From Acetobacterium bakii (GTDB lineage Bacteria; Bacillota; Clostridia; Eubacteriales; Eubacteriaceae), in contig NZ_LGYO01000013.1 in assembly GCF_001263355.1 (NCBI RefSeq), positions 1 through 62,166 on the forward strand: a stretch of DNA of 62,166 bases. Reading direction: 5' to 3'. The position numbers and the translations under genes were made by a program. Of this stretch, positions 15,403-23,782 are shown piece after piece. The notes under the pieces were generated by a model. It saw only the letters and a list, made by a program, of their open reading frames with translations. It did no database searches and was not told where the DNA came from. Position 1 is the stretch's first letter. Each line of letters opens with the position of its first letter.

Positions 15403-16118
15403 AAAATGGAGGAAAGATGCTCATCGGCTTTTTTTGTGTCGTTTTTTGCCTTTTGTTTGCCTTTGTCATTGTGCCAATGGGTACGGGATTAATAGGTAAG
15501 ACAACGGAAATCGTCAGGGTGAAGGATACAATCCGAGTGGGTGATCAAATAAGTAATAAAAATGTGGAGGTTGTGGAGGTCAGCGGGTACAACTTGCCGG
15601 CGAACGTCACCAAAAAACTTGATCAGGTGGATGGCAAATACTCCATGGCCAAACTGGAACCTGGGGATTATGTCCTGGAAAGTAAATTGGTAAGCGATAT
15701 GATCACCAGTGGCAATTACATGAGTTCATTGGATGGATCAAAACAGATTATATCCGTCACCATTAAAGAATTTGCCAACGGGATTTCAGGAAAGCTGATG
15801 CCCGGGGATGTGGTAATGGTTTTGAACAATGCCGAAGCAGCCAACAATCGCAGTACCGCCTATCCGGAACTCCAATATGTGAAGGTATTGGCAGTTACCG
15901 CCCAAACCGGGGTGGATATGGGCGGTGAGAAAGTATCGGATGATACAGAGCTGCCGGCGACGGTGACCCTGTTGGTTAATAAAACCCAGACACAACTGTT
16001 GACCGGCCTTGAAAAAAGCGGCAATATTATTTTTGCGCTGGTTTATCGTGGGGATGAAGACACCGCAAATCAATTTTTGCAAAAACAGGAGGAAGTATTT
16101 AAAGCCGGCGGTTTTTAA
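15399..16118 (+). CDS. CpaB/RcpC-like pilus assembly protein (SAF domain)
   Basis: 239 residues: an N-terminal membrane anchor (about 8-28), then an SAF-like beta-clip with VKDTIRVGDQISNKNVEVVEVSG and LEPGDYVLESKLV, and a second domain with the GKLMPGDVVMVL motif typical of CpaB. In Gram-negatives CpaB works with a secretin; here no secretin is present, so it probably contacts the wall. TTG 15399 overlaps the previous stop; ATG 15417 behind GGAGGAAAG is an alternative start. Confidence 0.85.
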   Translation: MKNGGKMLIGFFCVVFCLLFAFVIVPMGTGLIGKTTEIVRVKDTIRVGDQISNKNVEVVEVSGYNLPANVTKKLDQVDGKYSMAKLEPGDYVLESKLVSDMITSGNYMSSLDGSKQIISVTIKEFANGISGKLMPGDVVMVLNNAEAANNRSTAYPELQYVKVLAVTAQTGVDMGGEKVSDDTELPATVTLLVNKTQTQLLTGLEKSGNIIFALVYRGDEDTANQFLQKQEEVFKAGGF

Positions 16119-16120
16119 GT

Positions 16121-16137
16121 TGTTTCCTCAGGAAACA
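16121..16137. repeat. 17-bp palindrome copy 11 (TCA centre)
   Basis: TGTTTCCTCAGGAAACA, 2 nt after the cpaB stop and upstream of the TadZ-like gene. Confidence 0.93.
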
Positions 16138-16164
16138 AAATAATCAGAAAAAGGAGACGTCATT

Positions 16165-17064
16165 ATGGAAGTAATCGGAGTATGGGGTTCCCCCGGGGGC
16201 GGTAAAACAACCCTGGCCATGGAGTTGGCAAAGACCATCAGTGAGGAAACCAAAGAAAATGTGGTTCTGATCTTTACAGAAGATCAGGCCAGTCCTTTGT
16301 CTTACTTGTTTCCCGGACGCAATAAGGAAGGGGGATCACTGGGAAAGATCATCACCATGGCCGGGTTTGACCAGGATGAATTAATACGGACACTGGTCAA
16401 TCATCCCAAGAATAAATATCTGGCTTGTTTAGGATACCGGAATGAGGATTGCAAGTTAAGCTATCCGGATGTGGTTGAATCTCAGGTCATTGATCTGTTT
16501 GTAACATTGGGACAAAAGTTTAAATATGCGGTTGTGGATGGTCAGTCAAATTTTCATAATGATTGGATTACGCAGTATGCTTTGCGGTATGGCAGGTGTG
16601 TGATGGTTGGAGGCGGTGACTTAAAGAGCATTGCCTTTTTTAATGCCACCACCACCTTGCTTCAGGATTTTCCCGGGTTTCGGGACTCGGCCATCCGGGT
16701 GGCTAATAATCCCTGGGATTTTGAAACATGGCGATTAATCGGTGAAAAATACGGAGGGGTGCAACACTATTTTCCCTATTGCATGGATGTTCAACTCGCC
16801 TATCTGGAAGAACGATCCATTGAATCTATCAAGACGACCAAACGTAACCGTGAGTTTGTCAGAGAACTAAGCCGATTACGGGAATCCCTGATGGCTGAAA
16901 CATCCGAGTATCCTCATGAAAACCGATCAACCCGAAAACAGAAGCGATCAAAGAAAGAACGCATCCCAAAGCAACGGGTGGAGAAGTTTAAGAAAGAAAA
17001 AACAAGAAGAACACCGATCTTTAAACTGCCCTTTAAAAAAGTGAAGGAGGAAGGATCTGAATGA
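16165..17064 (+). CDS. TadZ/CpaE-like P-loop ATPase
   Basis: 299 residues. Walker A GSPGGGKTT (about 8-16) at the very N-terminus is followed by a MinD/ParA-like fold (VVLIFTEDQASPL, YAVVDGQS as Walker B). The long C-terminal tail is strikingly basic (K/R-rich, about 245-299), perhaps binding membrane lipids or the TadA ring. TadZ proteins place the pilus at the cell surface. It overlaps tadA by 4 nt. A second, diverged protein of this type is at 38611. Confidence 0.82.
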   Translation: MEVIGVWGSPGGGKTTLAMELAKTISEETKENVVLIFTEDQASPLSYLFPGRNKEGGSLGKIITMAGFDQDELIRTLVNHPKNKYLACLGYRNEDCKLSYPDVVESQVIDLFVTLGQKFKYAVVDGQSNFHNDWITQYALRYGRCVMVGGGDLKSIAFFNATTTLLQDFPGFRDSAIRVANNPWDFETWRLIGEKYGGVQHYFPYCMDVQLAYLEERSIESIKTTKRNREFVRELSRLRESLMAETSEYPHENRSTRKQKRSKKERIPKQRVEKFKKEKTRRTPIFKLPFKKVKEEGSE

Positions 17065-18395
17065 ATAACTACAAGCGAAATCGGGAATTAATCGATGTGA
17101 TCGCCAGGGTCCAGCAATATATCAATCAAATCAATTCCAAGGCATTGGGAGAAGCGAAAAAGAATGAAGAATTGATTAAAGCCACCATCAAGAAGTATAT
17201 TCAGGAACATCGGGTAATGGTGGAAGGGTTTACCAGTATTGAGCTTCTGAATCGGATTTTCAGTGAAATGGGAGAATATGGGATCTTAACCCCTTATCTG
17301 AAAAATGCGGATAAGAAACTGGAAGAAATCAACATCAATGGATTTGACAATGTCGTGTTGCACTACAAAAACGGTGATGTGCTTCGGGCACCGGATACTT
17401 TCCTGTCAGCGGAATCGGCTAAAAACATCATGATCCGGTTACTGTTTCAGCAATCGGAAGAATCACTGTCAGCGGCCAACCCGATTGTCAAAGGATTCCT
17501 GGAAAATAACATCCGGATCACCGCCACCTGTTCTCCGATCATCGATGAGGAACGGGGGGTTCAGGCATCCATCCGGTTTGTCAATCCCAGTAAATTAAAG
17601 CGGGAGGATTTCATTAATAAAGAAACCCTGACCGATGAAATGTTTGATTTTCTCAACCTGAGTATTTCCTTCGGGGTCAGTATCTGTGTCGCCGGCTCAA
17701 CCAACTCCGGAAAAACAACCGTGACGGGTGGGATTCTTGGAGAAGTACCCAAGCATAAACGGATTATTACCATTGAAGAAAAAATCCGGGAAATGGATTT
17801 AATCACCCGGGATGAAAATGGCGTTATTGACAACAATGTGATCCATTGGAAGACACATGGGGATATCACCCAAAGCGATCTTCTGGAAACGGCGCTCACC
17901 AGCAATCCGGATATTATTGTCCCCCAGGAAATGAAAGGGAAAGAAGCCTATGCCGCTCAGGAAGCAGCCAGAACCGGCCATGCCGTTATGACAACCACCC
18001 ATGCCAACTCCTGTCGGGCAGCCTACACACGAATGCTGACCCTTTGTATGCTGGGATCCTCACTGGATGACAAGGTGTTGTACCGATTGGTCAATGAAGC
18101 GTTTCCCATTGCCGTTTTTACCAAACGGCTTGATGATTATTCTAGAAAGGTCATGGAAATAACCGAATGCATTCTTGATGAATATGGGAAGGCCACCTAT
18201 CAAACCTTGTATGACTATGAAATCGACCATTCCGAAAAGATCTCTGATACAAAAACCATCATTAAAGGGCATTTTGTCAAGAAAAATAACATGTCCAGGG
18301 GATTTAGACAGTGGCTGGTTACCAACGGCGTACCAACGAGTACCATTGATCGTTTCATTGATCAGACCCTGGAGGATGGAGGTGTACCCTCGTGA
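17061..18395 (+). CDS. tadA: TadA/CpaF secretion ATPase
   Basis: 444 residues. The N-terminal helical domain is followed by the CpaF ATPase core: LEEININGFDNV, Walker A AGSTNSGKTT (about 211-220), IEEKIREM (Asp box region), SNPDIIVPQEMKG (Walker B region, about 280-292) and GHAVMTTTHANS (His box). It powers Flp pilus assembly from the cytoplasm. The start overlaps tadZ (ATGA) and the end overlaps tadB (GTGA), so the operon is tightly coupled. Confidence 0.94.
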   Translation: MNNYKRNRELIDVIARVQQYINQINSKALGEAKKNEELIKATIKKYIQEHRVMVEGFTSIELLNRIFSEMGEYGILTPYLKNADKKLEEININGFDNVVLHYKNGDVLRAPDTFLSAESAKNIMIRLLFQQSEESLSAANPIVKGFLENNIRITATCSPIIDEERGVQASIRFVNPSKLKREDFINKETLTDEMFDFLNLSISFGVSICVAGSTNSGKTTVTGGILGEVPKHKRIITIEEKIREMDLITRDENGVIDNNVIHWKTHGDITQSDLLETALTSNPDIIVPQEMKGKEAYAAQEAARTGHAVMTTTHANSCRAAYTRMLTLCMLGSSLDDKVLYRLVNEAFPIAVFTKRLDDYSRKVMEITECILDEYGKATYQTLYDYEIDHSEKISDTKTIIKGHFVKKNNMSRGFRQWLVTNGVPTSTIDRFIDQTLEDGGVPS

Positions 18396-19330
18396 ATATG
18401 ATCACCATGACGGTCTTTGTGTTCCTATTGGTTGGTACATTTCTGCTTTTTAACATATCGCCCTTTGAGCTGACCAGCCAGCTCATGGATCTGCTGATCT
18501 ATGACAAAAAGGATATTAAAACCGTGATTAAAAAGACGGTAATAAACGATAAGAAATCGCCCTTACAGGGGATTATCAATACCATCCGGGAAGCTCAGCT
18601 GATCTTAAAAGCCACTGGTCGGGAAAGCGTGTTTGCAACCCTGGTCATGGTATCCACTATTCTCTTTATTGTGGGGATCGTTATGGGGTTAATGATGGAA
18701 AACATTGCGCTCTCCGGCGTTTTAGGTGTGGGTCTTAGTTTATTCCCCTTCTGGTATATCAAATTGACAGAAGTCAATTATAAGAAAGAATTAAACGATG
18801 AACTGGAAACAACCCTATCTATTATTGACTCATCCTATGGCAGATCCAAAAACATTGTGAAAGCAGTGGAAGAAAATCTGTATCACATCAATCCACCCCT
18901 TTCAACTGTGTTTGAGTCGTTTGTCTTCGAAGTCAGCTATGTCACCGCCGATATCCCAGGGGCAATATTACGACTCAGTGAGACGATCGATAATCAGGTT
19001 TTTAGAGAATGGTGCCGGGCGCTTATTGCCTGTCAGGATAATCCGAATCTCATTAACACGTTATCGGGAATTGTTTATAAGCTAACGGATATCAAACAGA
19101 ACAATGACGACATGGGAATCGAAATGTTTGAACCGGTGAGAACGGCGCTCACCATGATTTGCCTGGTGCTTGGTGCACCGGTTTTGTTTTATCTGATCAA
19201 CATAGAATGGTTCAACGCGCTCACCCAATCCTTTGGTGGAAAAATTGTCCTGGCTATTGCTGCCTTTGTGATCTTCATATCCATTAATGGTGCGGTTAAA
19301 TTGACGAAACCCGTTGAATACAGTCGATAG
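18392..19330 (+). CDS. tadB: TadB inner-membrane platform protein
   Basis: 312 residues from GTG overlapping the tadA stop. The membrane helix pair at about 85-125 and the C-terminal helices at about 250-305, with a T2SSF-like segment between (ELNDELETTLSIIDSSYGRSKNIVKAVEENL), match TadB/GspF-type platform proteins. It sits beside TadA and TadC and transmits ATPase motion to pilin extraction. The length is usual for the family. Confidence 0.87.
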   Translation: MNMITMTVFVFLLVGTFLLFNISPFELTSQLMDLLIYDKKDIKTVIKKTVINDKKSPLQGIINTIREAQLILKATGRESVFATLVMVSTILFIVGIVMGLMMENIALSGVLGVGLSLFPFWYIKLTEVNYKKELNDELETTLSIIDSSYGRSKNIVKAVEENLYHINPPLSTVFESFVFEVSYVTADIPGAILRLSETIDNQVFREWCRALIACQDNPNLINTLSGIVYKLTDIKQNNDDMGIEMFEPVRTALTMICLVLGAPVLFYLINIEWFNALTQSFGGKIVLAIAAFVIFISINGAVKLTKPVEYSR

Positions 19331-19338
19331 GAGGATAC

Positions 19339-20217
19339 ATGAATAATACGCCCTACTATTTAGGAATTGCGATGGTTTTTGGCTATGGCCTGTTTCAGAT
19401 GATTGGGGGAGCCTTTAATCTGCCATCGAATCGGGAGATTCGAACCCTCATGTCCATCAGTAAGAAAAAGAAAGAAAAAGTCCGCTTTTCGGATACCATT
19501 ATTTTTAATCTGTCTTATCGCTGTGTGAATTTTATCAAGATTAATCCATATAAACGAAAAAAAATGGCCAACACACTTAAATCCCTTGGCATTACCGACA
19601 CCCCGGAAATGGTATATGCCAAAGCGTTTGTAAGGTCAAGTTTTTACGCAGGACTGGGACTTGTTTTAATCGTTGTGCATCCGCTTTTCACCGGTGTGCT
19701 TGTTTATTACGCCATCCAGAGTTTCATGAAAGAAATTAAAAAAACGGATCATCTGATGCGGGCGCGTCGGGAAAAAATCGAACAGGAACTGCCCCGGTTT
19801 GTTGGAACCATTACCCAGGAAATCAAACAGCGACAGGATGTATTGGGGATCCTCATTGATTACCGGAAATATACGGATAGTATCCTGGGTGAGGAACTGG
19901 AAATCACCATTGCAGATATGAAAACATCCGATTATGAAAACGCCATATCCCGATTGAATGCCAGAGTGGGAAGTTCCCTTTTGTCCGATATAATCCAGGG
20001 TTTGATTGCAATTTTAAGGGGCGATGATATGTTGATATATTTTGAAAATCTCAGCATTCAGTTAAGAGCCTTTGAAAAGACCCGGTTGAAAATGGAAATG
20101 CTGAAACGTCCGCCAAAGATGAAGAAATATACAATCTTTCTACTAATTACGTTTCTCATGATTATTTTTTATGCCATTGGTTACGATATTATGAATACAT
20201 TGCCAAATATTTTTTAG
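19339..20217 (+). CDS. tadC: TadC inner-membrane platform protein
   Basis: 292 residues. The N-terminal helix, the helix pair near 108-132 and the last helix at about 265-285 frame a T2SSF-like cytoplasmic domain (REKIEQELPRFVGTITQEIKQRQDVLGILIDYR). It pairs with TadB as a heteromeric platform. Ribosome site AGGAGG at 19329-19334. Confidence 0.86.
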   Translation: MNNTPYYLGIAMVFGYGLFQMIGGAFNLPSNREIRTLMSISKKKKEKVRFSDTIIFNLSYRCVNFIKINPYKRKKMANTLKSLGITDTPEMVYAKAFVRSSFYAGLGLVLIVVHPLFTGVLVYYAIQSFMKEIKKTDHLMRARREKIEQELPRFVGTITQEIKQRQDVLGILIDYRKYTDSILGEELEITIADMKTSDYENAISRLNARVGSSLLSDIIQGLIAILRGDDMLIYFENLSIQLRAFEKTRLKMEMLKRPPKMKKYTIFLLITFLMIIFYAIGYDIMNTLPNIF

Positions 20218-20231
20218 GAAGGAGCAAAACC

Positions 20232-20636
20232 ATGAAGGTAGACAAAGGTTCAGCGGTGATTGAATTTGTAGTGGGAATTACCCTTTTATTTGTGGTGGTG
20301 TCCCTGGGTTTTAGTTTGTTTTCCGTATTCCCCCAGTACCAGAATCTTGATTATATTGCCAAAGAAATGTTACGGGAAGCGGAATTGGCTGGCAATACAG
20401 GAACAAATGTTACCAATCGGTATGATGATATTCAAAAAGTTGCGGGACTTGAACCAAAGTCAATCAGCTTTGACGGAACCAAATATATCGGCGGAACAAA
20501 AAACGTTCAGATCAATGATCGTATCCAGGTAACCGTGAAATCCGATTATACACTGTTTAGCAGTTTTGTTGGTGGCGGTTTTACCGTTGAGTTGGTAGCT
20601 ACAACCAGTGGCAGAAGTGGAGTGTATTATAAGTGA
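20232..20636 (+). CDS. TadE-like pseudopilin
   Basis: 134 residues. The prepilin-type start VDKGSAVIEFVVGITLLFVVV has Gly-Ser at the cut site with Glu at +5 and Phe at +6, then a hydrophobic helix; the rest is a beta-rich exported domain. TadE proteins are minor pilins that prime Flp assembly. The next gene starts inside its stop (GTGA), showing co-translation. Confidence 0.85.
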   Translation: MKVDKGSAVIEFVVGITLLFVVVSLGFSLFSVFPQYQNLDYIAKEMLREAELAGNTGTNVTNRYDDIQKVAGLEPKSISFDGTKYIGGTKNVQINDRIQVTVKSDYTLFSSFVGGGFTVELVATTSGRSGVYYK

Positions 20637-21193
20637 AACGACTATCACGATTTTTTACTTCAAGGGATGCCGGGGTTTCGGCTCCGGTAGTGGCGGTGTT
20701 AATTCTGATTGTTGTGATGACGATGTGTGCCGTTTATGAACGCTTGAGAATTGTCACGATTGTATCGCAGCTGGATCAGGCGGTGGAGATGTCAGTCCAG
20801 GGTGTCGCAACCGAAAACTGGGATAACGTGTACCAGGGAGTCCGGGAAGGGTATGCAGGAACCTATACTAAAGACGCATTAACGGATGATTGGGAAGCGG
20901 TTATGAATAAGGAACAGATCCTTGATCAGATGAACCACATGATTGATTTTAAAGTGAAAGGGTCGACCTGGGTGAAGGAGGATGATGCCGGAAACGTTTT
21001 GTTTTCCATGAAGCCAAAGGAAACAACGGTTAAAATCATCAATACCTCATTGGCAGCAGACGAGGGGGACGCATTGACTGTAGAAACCACCAATACCATT
21101 ACGGTTCCCTGGTTATTTCTCGGGGCCATGTTTGATGCACCGCCCATTGTGGTGGAGCGAAAGACGGTGTGTGGCTATACACCGAAGTTTTAG
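20633..21193 (+). CDS. TadE/TadF-like minor pilin
   Basis: 186 residues. A basic N-terminus with DAGVSAPVVAVLILIVVMTMCAVYERLR gives a short leader and one membrane helix, but the Glu at +5 is replaced by Pro/Val, as in some TadF proteins. The remainder is exported and polar. Overlap with TadE (GTGA) and position at the end of the tad genes support a minor pilin role. Confidence 0.75.
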   Translation: MKRLSRFFTSRDAGVSAPVVAVLILIVVMTMCAVYERLRIVTIVSQLDQAVEMSVQGVATENWDNVYQGVREGYAGTYTKDALTDDWEAVMNKEQILDQMNHMIDFKVKGSTWVKEDDAGNVLFSMKPKETTVKIINTSLAADEGDALTVETTNTITVPWLFLGAMFDAPPIVVERKTVCGYTPKF

Positions 21194-21250
21194 AAAAGAC
21201 CATGTGATTAAAAGCGGTATTAAATAAAAAAAGTTGGGAGGGATACGGAT

Positions 21251-21766
21251 GTGAGGAATAACATAACTAATTTAAGGCCGATATATGATATAAAGGCAGA
21301 ACCGGAGCGATCCTATTTACTGGCAAAAGAAAAACCACTGATTGATATTTTAAACGAGATTCAGCCTAATAATCATTGGCAAACCGACTATTTTCATGCT
21401 CAATTTGACGAAATCGATATGAAGCCGATCCTGATCAGGAGTTTAAACTATTTAAAAGCACACCAAAAAGAGTATATCGATATGAGTTATGACGAAAATG
21501 CCGTTGTAAAATACCAGTCAAAAGAACTCATGGGACACCAGGTAATGATGGCCTGTAAAGCACTGCAATGCATTGAAAAAAGGAATTACAAGGATGCCTA
21601 TTACCGATTGTGGTACTGTATAGACGGATTAAGCAGCATCACTTCAGAGGGGCGTTACATCAACTTAAATGAGTATTTAATTTATCGTTCTTTAATCAGT
21701 TATTTTATTCAATCCCTGGATCAAAAAGAAATGGCGATTAAAAAGAAATTAAGAGAAAGGATGTAA
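21251..21766 (+). CDS. Hypothetical soluble protein, 171 aa
   Basis: GTG start after TTGGGAGGGA. The protein is helical, soluble and rich in Tyr, Lys and Leu (GHQVMMACKALQCIEKRNYKDAYYRLWYCID). The family is not recognised. It follows the pilus genes after 57 nt and may be the last gene of that transcript. Nothing in it suggests secretion or catalysis. Confidence 0.65.
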   Translation: MRNNITNLRPIYDIKAEPERSYLLAKEKPLIDILNEIQPNNHWQTDYFHAQFDEIDMKPILIRSLNYLKAHQKEYIDMSYDENAVVKYQSKELMGHQVMMACKALQCIEKRNYKDAYYRLWYCIDGLSSITSEGRYINLNEYLIYRSLISYFIQSLDQKEMAIKKKLRERM

Positions 21767-22041
21767 CTATAAAAATGCTTGAATGTGTTATAATAAAGCT
21801 CAAAAAGGGGCAAATAGATTGAAAGTAATTTATTTACCGGAAGTTGGACTAAGAGCTCATTAAAGTTCTTTACAGATCATTTTTTAGGCATTAGGGTTTT
21901 TTATAAACTCCGCGAAATGAAAGGCAAATCGAGAATAATATAATTACCGATCATAACGATAAACCCAAAAATATCAGTTTAATGAATCCCGATGTTAAGC
22001 AACGTAAAATTTGATTAGGAAACGATTGAAAGGAATGCATT
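21767..22041. other. Intergenic region, possible degraded gene and promoter
   Basis: An extended -10 (TGTTATAAT, about 21785-21793) may drive the Fic gene. Short broken frames such as LPEVGLRAH and FYKLREMKGKSRI, interrupted by stops, look like remains of a small gene, but no parent family can be named with confidence. Confidence 0.3.
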
Positions 22042-22896
22042 GTGAAAAACTATTTAACAACTTATGAAGAAATCGAAGAAACCAAAAATGTCGAACAAAA
22101 AGAAAAATACTGGAAAATCGGTTTTGGGTTAAATAAGATTGATTATCTAGAGCCATCCGAGTATCTAACCCAAACATTACTCCCGGATCACTTTGCCGGC
22201 AACCTCACATACCAGGAGGTCGAGAATGCGCTCGTTAGTCATTATCAGGTTCTGCCCGAAGATGCCCAGAATCTTAAAGAGCGGGAATGCGATATTGTTT
22301 CAACTCGGATTGCTAGTCTTCTTGATAACTCCGGATTTGTTCTAAGCCCAGTATCCCTAAAAGGTATCCATCGGGTTCTCTTTAAAAACGTTTTGCCGGA
22401 AGAATGGGTGGGAGAATATCGGCAGAAGAATATTTACAAGAAAGAGCCGGTTCTTAGTGGGGATACGGTTGCCTATGCCAATTATTTTATGATTGAAGAT
22501 ACGCTGCATTATGATTTTGAGAATGAAAAAAAGAAAAACTACACCGGGTTGGCGATTGACGAGAAAATTCGAAATATCGCCCAGTTCACATCTTCCATTT
22601 GGCAGATCCATCCTTTTCGGGAAGGAAACACCCGAACCGTGGCGGTGTTCATGGTGCAATATCTGAATTATCTGGGGTTTAATATTAATAACGAACCCTT
22701 TGAAAAGAATGCGACCTATTTCAGAAACGCTTTGGTACGGGCAAATTATACCAATCAAGGACGACAGATCAATCGTAATGATGACTATCTGATGAAGTTC
22801 TTTGAAATCCTGATGCTACAGACCAACGCTACTTTGGTGGATCAAGAACTGTACCTGCAATCAGAAAGTGAAACGGAGTGGGAGCCGGAACAATAA
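22042..22896 (+). CDS. Fic-domain protein 1, tail-tagged
   Basis: 284 residues from GTG after AAAGGAAT. The Fic catalytic loop IHPFREGNTRT lies at about 189-199; HPFREGN-[TG]R is the form seen in AMP-transferring Fic proteins such as VbhT and Bep effectors of Bartonella, which are exported by type IV systems. A supporting Fic core lies at 95-185 (VSLKGIHRVLF, EWVGEYRQKN). No clear [ST]xxxE[GN] inhibitory motif is seen inside. It ends in SESETEWEPEQ, and the palindrome starts 3 nt after the stop. The last 38 nt of this module equal those at 33665-33702. Confidence 0.9.
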   Translation: MKNYLTTYEEIEETKNVEQKEKYWKIGFGLNKIDYLEPSEYLTQTLLPDHFAGNLTYQEVENALVSHYQVLPEDAQNLKERECDIVSTRIASLLDNSGFVLSPVSLKGIHRVLFKNVLPEEWVGEYRQKNIYKKEPVLSGDTVAYANYFMIEDTLHYDFENEKKKNYTGLAIDEKIRNIAQFTSSIWQIHPFREGNTRTVAVFMVQYLNYLGFNINNEPFEKNATYFRNALVRANYTNQGRQINRNDDYLMKFFEILMLQTNATLVDQELYLQSESETEWEPEQ

Positions 22897-22899
22897 GTC

Positions 22900-22916
22900 T
22901 GTTTCCCGAGGAAACA
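22900..22916. repeat. 17-bp palindrome copy 12 (CGA centre)
   Basis: TGTTTCCCGAGGAAACA, 3 nt after the Fic stop codon. Confidence 0.95.
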
Positions 22917-22948
22917 CAAATCACAGTTAGACTAGCAAAACAGATCAG

Positions 22949-22976
22949 GGACAATTTACGGATTGTTCTTTTTTAT
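22949..22976 (+). terminator. Intrinsic terminator after Fic gene
   Basis: Stem 22949-22955 with 22962-22968 (one G-T pair) followed by TTTTTT. A nearly identical terminator lies at 23733. Confidence 0.75.
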
Positions 22977-23101
22977 TGCGTTGACACAAAGAAATGCTGA
23001 AAAAAGTGATTGGAATAAAAAACAACCAATGAGATAGAAGTTTACGATGGGAACGACATTAGTAAGCAATACTAATAAATTTATAGATATTCAAATTAAA
23101 C

Positions 23102-23130
23102 CTTGACAAGAAGTTAATTATGATGTATCC
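23102..23130 (+). promoter_or_regulatory. Candidate promoter for 23167 gene
   Basis: A TTGACA -35 (23102-23107) is followed after 17 nt by TATCCT; a better TATAAT word lies 8 nt further on but at too wide a spacing. Plausible sigma-A promoter. Confidence 0.4.
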
Positions 23131-23166
23131 TGATATAATTTTTAGAAGTTGAAAGAAAGAGGTAAA

Positions 23167-23706
23167 ATGATGAAAAGTAATGTAACAGCCCTAGTCACTT
23201 GGTTAAGCAAAACCAACTTGAAACAGCGAATGATTCTCGGCGTTGGCGGATTTTTGATGATCGGTATGATCGGCCTTGGCATTTATACACTTTTACCCAA
23301 AGATACAGCCAACCCAAATACTACCTCCAGTGATAAGACCGTTAAGGTTCAGGATATCAATACCGCCCAAACCAAAGCGGTGACAAGCGCGCCGGCGGAA
23401 ACGAAGGTAGTGGAAGTACAGGCAGTAACGGATGATAGCAGTACCGTGGTGGAAAGCAACGTAACAACAGTTGAAACCCCGGCGCTTGAATCTGAACCAG
23501 TCTACACCAGTGAAGAAACTGGTGGACGCTATGAAGCACCCCAGGAAGAAACCGTTGCAGTTAGTGAACCCACCTATTCTGAACCCGTTGCTTCAACGGA
23601 ACCTGAACCTGCAGCAAGCAGTGGCGGTGGATGGAATGGGGACTTTGAAGGGACAGCAGGAGATAATACCGGTTGGGAAAATGGCGGAACTGGTATCAGC
23701 AATTAA
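23167..23706 (+). CDS. Membrane-anchored low-complexity protein
   Basis: 179 residues from ATG 23167 after AGAGGTAAA. One membrane helix (about 18-42, MILGVGGFLMIGMIGLGIYTLL) without a clear cleavage site is followed by an extracellular Thr/Val/Glu/Pro-rich segment ending in a Gly/Asn-rich tip. It resembles a stalk or wall-spanning anchor. It precedes the giant surface protein, and both end in alike terminators. No family is recognised. Confidence 0.65.
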   Translation: MMKSNVTALVTWLSKTNLKQRMILGVGGFLMIGMIGLGIYTLLPKDTANPNTTSSDKTVKVQDINTAQTKAVTSAPAETKVVEVQAVTDDSSTVVESNVTTVETPALESEPVYTSEETGGRYEAPQEETVAVSEPTYSEPVASTEPEPAASSGGGWNGDFEGTAGDNTGWENGGTGISN

Positions 23707-23732
23707 TAAAACAATTTAATACTTCAATAAAG

Positions 23733-23758
23733 GAACAATTTTCGGATTGTTCTTTTTT
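23733..23758 (+). terminator. Intrinsic terminator
   Basis: Stem 23733-23739 with 23746-23752, loop TTTCGG, then TTTTTT. It closes the 23167 gene before the surface protein. Confidence 0.8.
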
Positions 23759-23782
23759 ATTGCCAAAATTTAGGAGGAGAAC

